A stretch of 64,000 bases of DNA from Sphingomonas ginsenosidivorax (GCF_007995065.1 NZ_VOQR01000001.1:995001-1059000), one strand, 5' to 3'. Shown: positions 8,733-18,018, counted from the first letter of the stretch. The notes: generated by a model not told the origin, from the letters alone. Numbers and translations are program-made.

Positions 8733-9604
8733 GGCGTCGTCTCCGCAATGGGGGCCCAGATCGGGGCGCCGCGCTGGTCCCGCAGCGAAGGGATCACCTT
8801 GCCGTCGACGTCGGTCACCCCGTAGTCGCGGGCCAGTTCGGCGGTGATGAAGGTGCCGCCCGAATGCCGTTGCAGCCGTTCGTCTGCCGCCAGCGCCGCG
8901 ATGACGCGACCGGGGAATTCGGGCGAGCAGCCGACCAGCGGGTTGGTGACGATGCTCGCCTTCATCGCCGGATTGTTCTCGATATTGCGGTTGGCGCGCT
9001 CGGTGAAGGTCAGGCCCTGCCACAGCGAGATCGAGGTGACGCCGTAAGGTTGCAACTCGATCGCCATGTCGCGCGCCATGCGGTCCACGGCCGCCTTGCA
9101 CGTCCCGAACACCGTCCCATAGGTATAGGTCCGCCCGACATAGCCCGAGATCGCGACGATCAGCCCCGATCGCTGCGGCGTCATGATCCTTGCCGCATGC
9201 CACGCCGCGACGAAGTTCGACCGGACCCCGACATCGACCATCTGCCAGTTGGACAGCGGCTTCTCCCAGAACCCGCCCGGGTCGGTCAGGTCGTCGGGCA
9301 GGGCGAAGGCGTTGTTGACCAGAATGTCGAGCCGGCCCTGTTCGCGCTTCACCTGCTCGAACAGGGCAGCGACCTGGTCGTCATCGGCATGGTCGACCGG
9401 CACGGCAATGCCCGTCCCGCCGCGCGCGGTGCAGAGCGCCGCCGTCTCGCCGACGGTGCCGGGCAGGACATGATCGCCTTCGCCGACGGTGCGCCCGGTG
9501 ACGTAGACCGTCGCTCCCGCTTCGGCGAGCGCAAGCGCGATGCCCTTGCCGATACCGCGGCTCGCGCCCGTCACAATGGCGATCTTGCCGGAAAGGTCAG
9601 TCAT
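8729..9604 (-). CDS. short-chain dehydrogenase/reductase (DHRS1-like) with Phe at the catalytic Tyr
   Basis: This 291-residue SDR has the cofactor loop TGASRGIGKG (about 13-22), NNAFALP and a conserved Lys in FGTCKAAVDRMA. The residue four before that Lys, normally the catalytic Tyr of YxxxK, is Phe (codon ttc), while a Ser in ISGYVG lies 13 residues earlier. The overall pattern resembles the DHRS1 group. It may be a weakened oxidoreductase or a non-redox protein. It overlaps its neighbours on both sides (8 bp with the CoA transferase, 4 bp with the SnoaL gene). Confidence 0.88.
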   Translation of the reverse strand: MTDLSGKIAIVTGASRGIGKGIALALAEAGATVYVTGRTVGEGDHVLPGTVGETAALCTARGGTGIAVPVDHADDDQVAALFEQVKREQGRLDILVNNAFALPDDLTDPGGFWEKPLSNWQMVDVGVRSNFVAAWHAARIMTPQRSGLIVAISGYVGRTYTYGTVFGTCKAAVDRMARDMAIELQPYGVTSISLWQGLTFTERANRNIENNPAMKASIVTNPLVGCSPEFPGRVIAALAADERLQRHSGGTFITAELARDYGVTDVDGKVIPSLRDQRGAPIWAPIAETTP

Positions 9605-10751
9605 GGGAGGCTCCCGAAAGTTCGGAAAGGATCGCCTGCGTGTCCGCTCCCAGCGTCGGGGCGGGGCCGGCGACTTTGCCGGGCGTCTTGGAGAATGTCG
9701 TCGGTACGCCGGGAAACGTGATCCGCCCGTTCGGCGAGTCGACCGTTTCGAAGAATCCGACTGCGTTCAGATGCGCGTTGTCGAACAGATCGTCGGGCGT
9801 CCGGAGCGGCGCGGCGGGTACGCCGATCGACCGCAACAGGCTGAGCCAGTCCTGCGTCGTCCGTTCCCGGAACGTCTCGCCGAGCAGGGCATACATCCGG
9901 TCGATCTGCTGGGCGCGCTGCGCCAGTGTCGCCATGTCGGGGCCGGCCCATGGCGGCTCCACTGCCGCGACGAAGGCGTTCCAGTGGCGGTCGTTATACA
10001 CCAGCGCCGCGATATAGCCGTCCTTCGTCTGGTACGGCCGCCGCCCCGGCGCGACGACGCGGGGATAGATCGCCGGTCCCAGTTTCGGTTCGAACATCGC
10101 GCCGTTCGCATGCTCGACGAGCATGAACGAGGCCATCGTCTCGAACATGCCGACCTCGACTTCCTGTCCCTCGCCGGTCCGCTGACGATGGAACAGCGCC
10201 ATCATCGTCGCGTACAGCGCGGTGAGGCCTGCGACCTTGTCGGCGACGATCGTCCCGACATAACTCGCTTCGCCGGTGAGCATCTGCTGCACCGCCGCCA
10301 GGCCGCACTCGCCCTGGATCGTGTCGTCATAGGCGGGCTGGTCGCACTCCGGCCCGGCCCGGCCATAGCCGTAGCAATTGGTATAGACGATCGTCGGATT
10401 GATCGCCGCGACCGCGGCGTAGTCGAAGCCCAGCCTGGCGATCGCCTTGGCGCGCATCGAGTGGATGAAGATGTCGGCGGTGGCGATCAGTTCGCGCAGG
10501 CGCGCCTTGCCGTCGTCGCTGCGCAGGTCGAGCATGATGCTGCGCTTGCCGCGATTGACGTTGACGAACACGCCACCAAGGCCCGGGGCGGGGCCTACCG
10601 AGATGTAGCGTGCGTCGTCGCCTGCCGGCGGTTCGACCTTGATGACGTCCGCGCCCATGTCCGCCATGATCTGCGTGGCGTAGGGGCCGAACACGATGCT
10701 GGTCAGGTCGACGACCCGGATGCCGGACAGGGGGCCGGTCTTCTCTGCCAT
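9597..10751 (-). CDS. family III CoA transferase (CaiB/BaiF)
   Basis: This 384-residue protein shows canonical family order: PLSGIRVVDLTSIVFGPYATQ at the start, MGADVIKVEPPAGDDAR, NRGKRSIMLDL, the conserved Asp in AYDDTIQGECG, GEGQEVEVGMFE, and the late segment SIGVPAAPLRTPDDL. It would move CoA between carboxylic acids or racemise an alpha-methylacyl-CoA. It is the first gene of the leftward CoA transferase-SDR-SnoaL operon and is divergent from the ACAD at 10899. Confidence 0.92.
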   Translation of the reverse strand: MAEKTGPLSGIRVVDLTSIVFGPYATQIMADMGADVIKVEPPAGDDARYISVGPAPGLGGVFVNVNRGKRSIMLDLRSDDGKARLRELIATADIFIHSMRAKAIARLGFDYAAVAAINPTIVYTNCYGYGRAGPECDQPAYDDTIQGECGLAAVQQMLTGEASYVGTIVADKVAGLTALYATMMALFHRQRTGEGQEVEVGMFETMASFMLVEHANGAMFEPKLGPAIYPRVVAPGRRPYQTKDGYIAALVYNDRHWNAFVAAVEPPWAGPDMATLAQRAQQIDRMYALLGETFRERTTQDWLSLLRSIGVPAAPLRTPDDLFDNAHLNAVGFFETVDSPNGRITFPGVPTTFSKTPGKVAGPAPTLGADTQAILSELSGASHD

Positions 10752-10844
10752 GGAACGCTCCGCTTGCTGGCGCCCGGGCTAGGGCATCGCGCGCACCGCC
10801 TCCAACCGCTGCAGCGATATGTCGCCGGCCGCGAATTGTCGCGC

Positions 10845-10867
10845 CGTCGGACGGCTGCTAGCCGACG
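10845..10867. promoter_or_regulatory. dyad in the CoA transferase/ACAD divergent region
   Basis: The 147-bp gap between two divergent operons holds CGTCGG-N11-CCGACG, with an alternative inner dyad CGGCT-GCT-AGCCG (10852-10864). Size and position suit a TetR-type operator; the regulators at 34285 and 34974 are the nearest TetR genes in the window. This is inferred from symmetry only. Confidence 0.35.
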
Positions 10868-10898
10868 AGCCTCTTCGCACCAGACAAGGCCGCACTTC

Positions 10899-12065
10899 GT
10901 GGATTTCGCCTTCACCGAGGACCAGCAGAACATCCGCGACGCCGTGCTCCGGCAGTGCGCCGCGTTCAGCGACGATTACTGGCTCGAGCGCGACCGCGAG
11001 GGCGTCTATCCGGCCGATTTCCACAAGGCGATGGCGGACGCCGGCTGGCTGGGCGTGGCGATGCCCGAAGCCTATGGCGGTGCCGGCCTGGGCATCACCG
11101 AGGCCGCGATCATGATGCAGGCCGTGGCGGAAGCCGGCGGCGGGATGACCGCGGCATCGACGATCCACGGTCCCGTGTTCAGCCTGGAGCCGATCGACCT
11201 GTTCGGGACCGAGGAGCAGAAGCGCCGCATGATCCCGCCGGTGCTGTCGGGCGCCGAGAAGATGTGCTTTGCCGTCACCGAGCCCAATACGGGGCTCGAC
11301 ACGACCAAGCTCAAGACCCGCGCCGACCGCGTCGAGGGTGGCTACCGCGTCACTGGCGAGAAGATCTGGATCACCAACGCGCATGTCGCGGACCGGATGA
11401 TGCTGCTCGCGCGCACGACGCCGCTCGACGAGGTGGCGAACAAGACCCACGGGCTGTCGCTGTTCTATACCAGGCTCGACCGCAGCAGAATCGAACACCA
11501 GTTGATCCCCAAGATGGGTCGCCATGCGGTAGGATCGAACATGCTGTTCATCTCCGACCTGTTCATTCCCGAGGAGGACCTGATCGGGGCGGAGGGGCAG
11601 GGGTTCCGCATCATCCTGAAGGGGCTCAACCCCGAACGCATCCTGCTCGGCGCGGAGGCCATCGGGATCGGGCGCAACGCGATCCAGCGCGCGGCACGCT
11701 ACGCCCGCGAGCGCATCGTGTTCGACCGGCCGATCGGCATGAACCAGGGCATCCAGCATCCGCTCGCCAAATGCTGGATGCAGCTCGAGGCGGCGAACCT
11801 CATGGTCATGAACGCCGCGGTGAAGTTCGACCGCGGCGAGGAGTGCGGGGTCGAGGCGAATGCGGGCAAGTATCTCGCCGCGGAGTCCGCGTTCGAGGCG
11901 TGCCACACCGCGATGCTGACGCTGGGCGGCATGGGCTATGCGCAGGAATATCATGTCGAGCGGCTGCTGCGCGAAGTGCTGATCCCGCGCACGGCACCGG
12001 TATCGCCACACATGATCCTGAACTTCATCGCCGAAAAGGTGCTGGAGTTGCCGAAGAGCTATTGA
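10899..12065 (+). CDS. acyl-CoA dehydrogenase
   Basis: This 388-residue stand-alone ACAD shows AYGGAGLGITEAAIM, MCFAVTEPNTGLDTTKLKTR, TGEKIWITNAHVADRM, Glu in LNPERILLGAEA at the LCAD/IVD-like base position, and TLGGMGYAQEYHVERLLRE. The C-terminus ends FIAEKVLELPKSY. It introduces a double bond into an acyl-CoA. No in-frame ATG is plausible, so the start is GTG at 10899, with only a weak ribosome site. It stands divergently to the CaiB-type transferase. Confidence 0.9.
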   Translation: MDFAFTEDQQNIRDAVLRQCAAFSDDYWLERDREGVYPADFHKAMADAGWLGVAMPEAYGGAGLGITEAAIMMQAVAEAGGGMTAASTIHGPVFSLEPIDLFGTEEQKRRMIPPVLSGAEKMCFAVTEPNTGLDTTKLKTRADRVEGGYRVTGEKIWITNAHVADRMMLLARTTPLDEVANKTHGLSLFYTRLDRSRIEHQLIPKMGRHAVGSNMLFISDLFIPEEDLIGAEGQGFRIILKGLNPERILLGAEAIGIGRNAIQRAARYARERIVFDRPIGMNQGIQHPLAKCWMQLEAANLMVMNAAVKFDRGEECGVEANAGKYLAAESAFEACHTAMLTLGGMGYAQEYHVERLLREVLIPRTAPVSPHMILNFIAEKVLELPKSY

Positions 12066-12176
12066 ACAGGGATCGTCCCGCGCCGCTCGGCGGATGGGGG
12101 GCTGGGTGCGCGACCATCGTGCCGCATGCCGCCCGCTCGCTGGTTTCGCGGACGATCGAGATCGAGGGGATCGTGA

Positions 12177-13058
12177 ATGTCCGATGCGCCACCGCTCAAG
12201 ATGCGTTCCTGGCTGTTCGCCCCCGGCGACAGCATCCGCAAGATGACCAAGGCGGTCGAGGGCGCCGCCGATATCGTGCTGCTCGATCTGGAGGATGCGG
12301 TCACGACCGAGAACAAGCCGCTCGCGCGGCAGATGGTCCACGACTTCGTCAGGGATCATCCCGAGCGGGCGCGTATCTGGGTGCGGGTCAATCCGCTCGA
12401 CGGGCCGTACACCCTGACCGATCTCGCGGCGATCATGCCCGCGCACCCGGGCGGGATCATGCTACCCAAGGTCTATGGCCGTCAGGATGTCGAGGCGCTC
12501 GATCACTATCTCTCGGCATTCGAGGCGGCGCATGGGATCGCGGTCGGATCGACCCCGGTGATCGTGCTGGTAACCGAAACCGCGGAGGCGATGTTCCACA
12601 CCGGCGACTATAAGGGCGCACCGCGCGTGGTGGCGCTGACCTGGGGTGCCGAGGATCTTGCGGATTCGATCGGCGCCAGTTCGAACCGCGGCCCGGACGG
12701 TCGCTACGGCTTCACCTATGAACTGGCGCGCAGCCTGTGCCTGCTGGGCGCCGCGACCGCCGGGGTGACGGCGATCGAGACCATCCAAGGCGATTTCCGC
12801 GATCTCGAGGCGCTCAGGGTCCGCGCGGAAAAGGTGCGGCGCGACGGATATCGCGGGATGCTGGCCATCCACCCGGCGCAGGTCGACGTGATCAACGCCG
12901 CGTTCACGCCCACTGCCGACGAGATCGCCGAGGCGCAGGCGATCGTCGACATCTTCGCCGCGAACCCGGGTGTCGGTGCGATCGGCTACAAGGGCGGCAT
13001 GCTCGACCGGCCGTACCTGTCGCGCGCCGAGCATCTGCTGCGGCAGGTCGGCGCGTGA
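12177..13058 (+). CDS. HpcH/HpaI aldolase/citrate lyase family protein (CitE-like)
   Basis: This 293-residue TIM-barrel lyase carries RSWLFAPGDSIRKM at the start, LDLEDAVTTENK (metal and substrate acids) around 38-49, MLPKVYG, and LTWGAEDLADSIGA. CitE-like proteins split 3-hydroxyacyl-CoA esters such as citramalyl-CoA or malyl-CoA in a retro-Claisen reaction. It is the first gene of a five-gene rightward run and overlaps the family I CoA transferase by GTGA. With no thiolase in the window, it is a candidate for the carbon-carbon cleavage step. Confidence 0.88.
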   Translation: MSDAPPLKMRSWLFAPGDSIRKMTKAVEGAADIVLLDLEDAVTTENKPLARQMVHDFVRDHPERARIWVRVNPLDGPYTLTDLAAIMPAHPGGIMLPKVYGRQDVEALDHYLSAFEAAHGIAVGSTPVIVLVTETAEAMFHTGDYKGAPRVVALTWGAEDLADSIGASSNRGPDGRYGFTYELARSLCLLGAATAGVTAIETIQGDFRDLEALRVRAEKVRRDGYRGMLAIHPAQVDVINAAFTPTADEIAEAQAIVDIFAANPGVGAIGYKGGMLDRPYLSRAEHLLRQVGA

Positions 13059-14302
13059 TCGATCTTTCGGCCTATCTGCGGCGCGGCGACCATATCGTTT
13101 TCGGACAGGCGTGCGGCGAACCGACGATGCTGGTCGAGGCGCTGATCGCGCAGGGCGCGGCGATCGGCGACCTGTCGGCGTTCATTGCGACAAGCTTTTC
13201 CGGCCTGTTCGTGCCCGAGACCGCGGACGCGTTCGCGCTGTCGAGCATGGGGGCGATCGGCGCGCTGCGCACGATGACGAAGGCCGGGGCGCTGCAGATC
13301 GTCCCGTGCCACGTCAGCCAGGTGGGCCCCTTGATCGCGGCGGCGGTGATCCGCTGCGACGTGGCGATGATCCAGGTGAGTCCGGCGGACGCCGACGGCA
13401 ACCACAGCTGCGGGCTGATCAGCGATTACGTCCGCGCGGCGGTCGACAAGGCGCGCGTGGTGATCGCCGAGGTCAACGACCAGGTCCCCTACACGCGGGG
13501 CGAGACGATACCGGCGTCGGCGATCACCGTCGCGGTGCCGGTGTCGCGGCCGGTCGTCGAAGTCGCGCCCGGCAGGGTGACCGAGACCGACGAGGCGATC
13601 GCACGCGCCTGCGCGGCGTTCATCGAGGACGGTTCGGTCATCCAGACCGGGGTCGGCGCGGTGCCGGATGCGATCCTGCGTCTGCTCGGCGACCGGAAGG
13701 ATCTGGGTGTGCATTCGGGCATGCTCGGCGACGGGCTGGTCGAGCTGGTCGAGGCGGGGGTGATCACCAACGCGCGCAAGGAGATCGATGCCGGCGTATC
13801 GATCAACGGCGCGCTGATCGGCACGAAACGGCTGTACGACTGGGCGCACCGCAACGCGGCGATCCGCATGACGCCGACGCGCTATACCCACGATGCCGCG
13901 GTGCTCGGCCGGTTGTCGCGGCTGGTGACGATCAACTCCGCGCTGGAGGTCGACCTGACGGGGCAGGTCAATGCCGAGCAATCGGGATCGGCCTATATGG
14001 GCGGCACCGGCGGGCAGGTCGATTTCGTCCGCGCCGGTGCGCGCTCGCCCGGCGGGCATTCGATCATCGCGCTGTCAACCACGGCGAAGGGCGGCGCCGT
14101 GTCGAAGATCGTGCCCATGCTGTCGGGGCCGGTGACGACGGCGCGCAGCGAGGTCGACGTGATCGTCACCGAATATGGTGCCGCCCAGTTGCGCGGCCAG
14201 ACGCTGGCGGAGCGGACACGACGGCTGATCGCGATCGCGCATCCCGATTTCCGCGAGGAGCTCGAGCGCGCAGCGAAAACCATCCAGCAACGAGGGTTCT
14301 GA
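13055..14302 (+). CDS. family I CoA transferase (acetyl-CoA hydrolase/4-hydroxybutyrate CoA-transferase type)
   Basis: This 415-residue protein begins at GTG 13055, overlapping the lyase stop. It shows IQVSPADADGNHSCG, VIQTGVGAVPDAILRLLGDRKDLGVHSGMLGDG, GQVNAEQSGSAYMGGTGGQVDFVRGA-like and the C-terminal VTEYGAAQLRGQTLAERTR of this family. It moves CoA from acetyl- or succinyl-CoA to an acid. The lyase plus family I transferase pair resembles the itaconate RipC/RipA pair, but the third partner here is a crotonase rather than a MaoC hydratase. Confidence 0.9.
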   Translation: MIDLSAYLRRGDHIVFGQACGEPTMLVEALIAQGAAIGDLSAFIATSFSGLFVPETADAFALSSMGAIGALRTMTKAGALQIVPCHVSQVGPLIAAAVIRCDVAMIQVSPADADGNHSCGLISDYVRAAVDKARVVIAEVNDQVPYTRGETIPASAITVAVPVSRPVVEVAPGRVTETDEAIARACAAFIEDGSVIQTGVGAVPDAILRLLGDRKDLGVHSGMLGDGLVELVEAGVITNARKEIDAGVSINGALIGTKRLYDWAHRNAAIRMTPTRYTHDAAVLGRLSRLVTINSALEVDLTGQVNAEQSGSAYMGGTGGQVDFVRAGARSPGGHSIIALSTTAKGGAVSKIVPMLSGPVTTARSEVDVIVTEYGAAQLRGQTLAERTRRLIAIAHPDFREELERAAKTIQQRGF

Positions 14303-15069
14303 TGACCGATGCCGTCCTGTTCGATGCCCGTCCCGACGGGATCGCGATCATCACCATCAACCGGCCCGACCAGCGCAACGCACTCGGCAAGGACGTACGC
14401 GACGGCCTGTTCGCCGCCTGGACGCGGTTCGAGGCCGATCCGGCGTTGCGCGTCGCGATCCTCACCGGCGCGGGCGAGACAGCGTTCTGCGCCGGCGGCG
14501 ATCTCAAGGAAATGGTCGAGCGGGGGCTGCAGGTGCCGCCGCGCGACATGTTCCCGTTACCCTATGACAGCATCGAGCTGACCAAGCCGACGATCGCGGC
14601 GGTCAACGGCGTCGCGTTCGCCGGCGGGTGGATGATCGCGCAGGCATGCGACCTGTGCGTCGCCAGCACGGCGGCGCGGTTCGCGATCACCGAGGTCAAG
14701 GTCGGGCGCGGTTCACCCTGGGCCGCGCCGCTGATCCACATGATCCCGCAGCGGATCATGATGGAGATCATCCTGACCGGCAAACCGATCACGGCACAGC
14801 GCGCCTATGAGATCGGGCTGGTCAACCGGCTGGCCGAGCCGGCCGCGTTGATGGACACGGCGATCGCGCTGGCCCGCGAGATCCTGGAGGGGGCGCCGCT
14901 GTCGGTGAAGGCCGGTCGCGAGACCGTGATGCTCGCCACCGAAATGGGCCGCGCTGCGGCGTTGCAGGCCGCCCGCGCGGCGCACGAATTCCCCTATCGC
15001 AGCGAGGATGCGCAGGAAGGCCCGCGCGCCTTTGCCGAAAAGCGTCCGCCGGTCTGGAAATCGCGGTAG
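14302..15069 (+). CDS. enoyl-CoA hydratase/isomerase (crotonase family)
   Basis: This is a 255-residue crotonase with ITINRPDQRNALGK, the oxyanion-hole segment FCAGGDLKEM, and VNGVAFAGGWMIAQACDL. The two usual hydratase glutamates are not both obvious (FAGGWMIAQ replaces GGGxEL), while ITEVKVGRGSPW carries one Glu. It may be an isomerase or an atypical hydratase. The ATG at 14302 overlaps the transferase stop by 1 bp, placing it in the lyase-transferase operon. Confidence 0.9.
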   Translation: MTDAVLFDARPDGIAIITINRPDQRNALGKDVRDGLFAAWTRFEADPALRVAILTGAGETAFCAGGDLKEMVERGLQVPPRDMFPLPYDSIELTKPTIAAVNGVAFAGGWMIAQACDLCVASTAARFAITEVKVGRGSPWAAPLIHMIPQRIMMEIILTGKPITAQRAYEIGLVNRLAEPAALMDTAIALAREILEGAPLSVKAGRETVMLATEMGRAAALQAARAAHEFPYRSEDAQEGPRAFAEKRPPVWKSR

Positions 15070-15128
15070 CGATACGCGCCGGCGGCCCCGGGCGCTATGC
15101 TGCGGCTTTCCTGATCGAGGCCCCCGCC

Positions 15129-16487
15129 ATGACCCAGATGACCGAGACGATTGCGCCCGCCGGGCATCTGACCGCGCCGGTGACGATCCCCGTCGATGCC
15201 TATGTCTCGCGCGACTATGCCGCCGCGGAACAGGACCGGCTCTGGCGCAAGACCTGGCTGCAGGCAGGGCGGCTCGAGGACATTCCGGAGGTCGGCAACT
15301 ACATCACCTACGACATCGGTCCCGATGGCGTCATCGTCGTGCGCACGAGCGAAACCGAGATCCGCGCCTATCACAATGTCTGCCCGCACCGCGGTCGCCG
15401 GTTGATCGACGTGCCCGCCGGACAGCACAACGCCCGCGGCACCAGGGCGAACTTCATCTGCGGCTATCATGCCTGGACGTTCGACCTGCAGGGCCGGTGC
15501 ACCTTCATCCAGCATCAGGACGACTGGCAGGGCGCGCTGACCGCGGAGCGCACCAGCCTGGGCAAGGTCCAGGTCGACAGCTGGGGCGGATGGATCTGGA
15601 TCAACCTCGATCCCGCGGCGGCACCCCTGGCGGACTATCTCGATCCGGTGCCGGCGATGCTCGATCCCTACGGCCTGCAGAACATGCGGCCCCGGTGGCG
15701 CAAGTGGATCGTGTTCGACTGCAACTGGAAGGTCGCGATGGAGGCGTTCGCCGAGACGTATCACGTGTTCAGCACCCACCCGGAATTCAACGATTTCGGG
15801 CAGTTCCGCGGCTGGGCGCATACGCATGGGCTGCACACCAATATCGGCTACGAAGCGCCCAAGGGGATGGAGGAGGATTCCGGCAAGCTGCGCGTCGGGA
15901 CGGGCGACGCGCGGGTGACGACGGCCGAGCTGCAGAACTTCACCTGGGCCAATGCCAATACCAACACGACGCGCACGCTGGTCGAGGCTGCGAACCGGCT
16001 GGTCGACGAGCTGCCGGAGGACACCCCGGCGATGGAGGTTTCGCGGCACTGGATCCAGTCGGCGCGCGCGACCGACGCCGCGCGCGGCGTGATATGGCCG
16101 ACCGTCGAACCCGCGCATACCGCCGTGGCGGGGACCGCGTGGCAGGTCTTTCCGAACTTCCAGATCGGGCAGGCCGTCAACAACATGCTGTGTTACGCGG
16201 CCAAGCCGTTCGGCGGAGATCCCGACAGGTGCATCTTCGAAGCCGCGGTGTACGAGCTGTACCCCGCGGGCGAGGAGCCTGCGACCGAGTGGGACTATAC
16301 GAAGGCCGAGGATTGGCCGCCGGTGCTGCAGCAGGACTTCGCCAACATGGCGGCGGTGCAGCAGGGCATGAAGACTATCGGCTTCCGCGGCACGCAACCC
16401 AATCCCTATATGGAACGCTCCGTCGCGAGCCTGCACGACAACCTTGCGCGGTTCATGGGCGTCGGTGCGCCGAAAGCGACGGCGTGA
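15129..16487 (+). CDS. Rieske non-heme iron oxygenase, alpha subunit
   Basis: This 452-residue oxygenase subunit has a Rieske centre of C85-x-H87 and C111-x-x-H114 (VCPHRGRR, CGYHAWTF). The iron site has H212 and H217 in AETYHVFSTHPEF, and NWKVAMEAF precedes it as in the other oxygenase. No beta subunit is present. It lies 59 bp after the crotonase and is coupled by GTGA overlap to the MFS transporter, so uptake and hydroxylation of a substrate may be co-expressed. Electrons probably come via the ferredoxin at 3499. Confidence 0.92.
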   Translation: MTQMTETIAPAGHLTAPVTIPVDAYVSRDYAAAEQDRLWRKTWLQAGRLEDIPEVGNYITYDIGPDGVIVVRTSETEIRAYHNVCPHRGRRLIDVPAGQHNARGTRANFICGYHAWTFDLQGRCTFIQHQDDWQGALTAERTSLGKVQVDSWGGWIWINLDPAAAPLADYLDPVPAMLDPYGLQNMRPRWRKWIVFDCNWKVAMEAFAETYHVFSTHPEFNDFGQFRGWAHTHGLHTNIGYEAPKGMEEDSGKLRVGTGDARVTTAELQNFTWANANTNTTRTLVEAANRLVDELPEDTPAMEVSRHWIQSARATDAARGVIWPTVEPAHTAVAGTAWQVFPNFQIGQAVNNMLCYAAKPFGGDPDRCIFEAAVYELYPAGEEPATEWDYTKAEDWPPVLQQDFANMAAVQQGMKTIGFRGTQPNPYMERSVASLHDNLARFMGVGAPKATA

Positions 16488-17707
16488 CCGACACCGGCGC
16501 ACGGGCCGAATGGCGGCGCTACCCGATGCTGCCGATCGCCGCAGCGCTGGGCTACGCCACCAGCGTCATCCATATCTACGGGCTCGGTCCCTATATCGAG
16601 CCGATCAGCCAGTCGTTCGGCTGGTCGCGCACGCAGGTGACGATCGGGCTGACGCTATCGACCCTCGTGCAGGCGGTGTTCGGGCTGCCGATCGGTCTGC
16701 TGGTCGACCGATACGGGCCACGGCGGTTCGGGCTGGTCGGCATCCTGCTGACGTGCGGCGCGTTTGCCCTGCTCGGCACGGCGACCGGATCGTCCGGGAA
16801 CTGGTACGTGCTGTGGGGCATCCTCGCGCTCGCCACGCTGCCGGTGCAGGCCACGATCTGGACGAGTGCGGTCGCGACCCGGTTCGAGGCGTCGCGGGGG
16901 CTCGCCTTCGCGATCACGCTGTGCGGCGCATCGGTCGCCGTGGCCGTGTTTCCGCTGCTCGGCACCTGGCTGATCGCCCGGCACGGCTGGCAGACCGCCG
17001 TCGCGATCCAGGGCGCGATCTGGGCGGCGATCGCCTTCCCGATGATCGTCCTGTTCTTCCGCGGCGCCCATGATGCGTCGCGGACGCAGACGCGCGTGGC
17101 GAAAGCGGACCGTGCGGTGCTGAGCGGCGTGACGCTGGGCGAGGGGCTGCGCTCGACGATCTACCTGCGGTTGTTGCTGGCGAGCCTGCTGTTCACCTTC
17201 ACCATCATCGCGCTGGTGGTACATTTCGTGCCGATCCTCACCGACCGCGGCGCGAGCCGAATCGAAGCGGCCGGGATCGTGTCGCTGGTCGGGATCTTCT
17301 CGATCCTCGGGCGGCTTGCCACCGGGCTGTTGCTCGACCGTTTCCGCGCGTCATGGGTAGGGGCGGCGGTGTTCCTGCTCCCCGTTGTCGGTTGCCTGCT
17401 GTTGCTGACGGTCGGAGGCACGGGGGTCGGACAGGCCCTGGCGGCGGCGTTCGTCGGGTTGACGCTGGGCGCGGAGGTCGACGTCATTGTCTATCTCACG
17501 ACGCGCCATTTCGGTCTGAAGAGCTTTGGCGGCCTGTATGGCGGGCTGCTGACCGCGCTGTCGATCGGCACCGCCACGGGGCCCCTCGGCGCGGCGGCGG
17601 TGTTCGACGCCTATGGCAGCTATGCGCCGTTCCTCGCGCTGACCTGCCTGTTCATGGTCGCGAGCAGCGCCGCGCTGCTGACCTTGCCGCAACCCGCGAA
17701 CGGCTGA
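16484..17707 (+). CDS. MFS transporter
   Basis: This 407-residue inner-membrane protein has about 12 hydrophobic segments and the MFS loop LLVDRYGPRRFG after the second one, with RLATGLLLDRF in the second half. It resembles monocarboxylate/oxalate-formate type (MCT-like) permeases and probably imports the acid handled by this operon. The start is GTG at 16484, overlapping the oxygenase stop by 4 bp. An internal Met in RRYPMLP is less likely because of the coupling. Confidence 0.87.
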   Translation: MTDTGARAEWRRYPMLPIAAALGYATSVIHIYGLGPYIEPISQSFGWSRTQVTIGLTLSTLVQAVFGLPIGLLVDRYGPRRFGLVGILLTCGAFALLGTATGSSGNWYVLWGILALATLPVQATIWTSAVATRFEASRGLAFAITLCGASVAVAVFPLLGTWLIARHGWQTAVAIQGAIWAAIAFPMIVLFFRGAHDASRTQTRVAKADRAVLSGVTLGEGLRSTIYLRLLLASLLFTFTIIALVVHFVPILTDRGASRIEAAGIVSLVGIFSILGRLATGLLLDRFRASWVGAAVFLLPVVGCLLLLTVGGTGVGQALAAAFVGLTLGAEVDVIVYLTTRHFGLKSFGGLYGGLLTALSIGTATGPLGAAAVFDAYGSYAPFLALTCLFMVASSAALLTLPQPANG

Positions 17708-17745
17708 ACCCGGCCGGCGCGCGACGGAGACGGGCGGGATCCGCG

Positions 17746-17952
17746 TCAGACCCCGATCGAATGATCCACGGCGTCGGGCGCACGGTCCGGCCAGGCCTGC
17801 TTGATCGTCGCGATGATCGCCTGTTCCGCTTCGTCGCGCGAGTGATAGATCGGCAGCGAATTGGCGATCATCGCGCCGTCCGGGCCGAACGCTTCCGCCA
17901 TCACCATGCCGGTGGTTGCGTCGTCGACGAGCTCAATGCGAAACCGTCCCAT
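17746..17952 (-). CDS. small protein of unknown function
   Basis: This 68-residue acidic protein (MGRFRIELVDDATTG, YHSRDEAEQAIIATIKQAW) is preceded by AAGGAACGCAGGCT before the ATG. It looks like a small alpha/beta domain with a beta strand then a helix. I do not recognise a family. It lies downstream of the SDR at 18017 on the same strand but behind a possible terminator. It is 38 bp from the convergent MFS gene. Confidence 0.65.
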   Translation of the reverse strand: MGRFRIELVDDATTGMVMAEAFGPDGAMIANSLPIYHSRDEAEQAIIATIKQAWPDRAPDAVDHSIGV

Positions 17953-17983
17953 AGCCTGCGTTCCTTATGTCGGTGATGAACGG

Positions 17984-18018
17984 AAAAAGGCCCGACCGGG
18001 CGCCCGGCGCGACCGGTC
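17984..18018 (-). terminator. possible intrinsic terminator after the SDR
   Basis: On the minus strand, arms GACCGG and CCGGTC (18018-18013 and 17999-17994) enclose a GC-rich loop containing the perfect palindrome CCGGGCGCCCGG. A run of five T follows (17988-17984), separated from the stem by five bases. The hairpin begins within the SDR stop codon. Confidence 0.4.

Noticed and set aside
12177..14302. Naming the pair ripC/ripA (itaconate degradation)
   Set aside because: The MaoC-type itaconyl-CoA hydratase is missing and the neighbours are oxygenase and transporter genes, so symbols would overstate the evidence.
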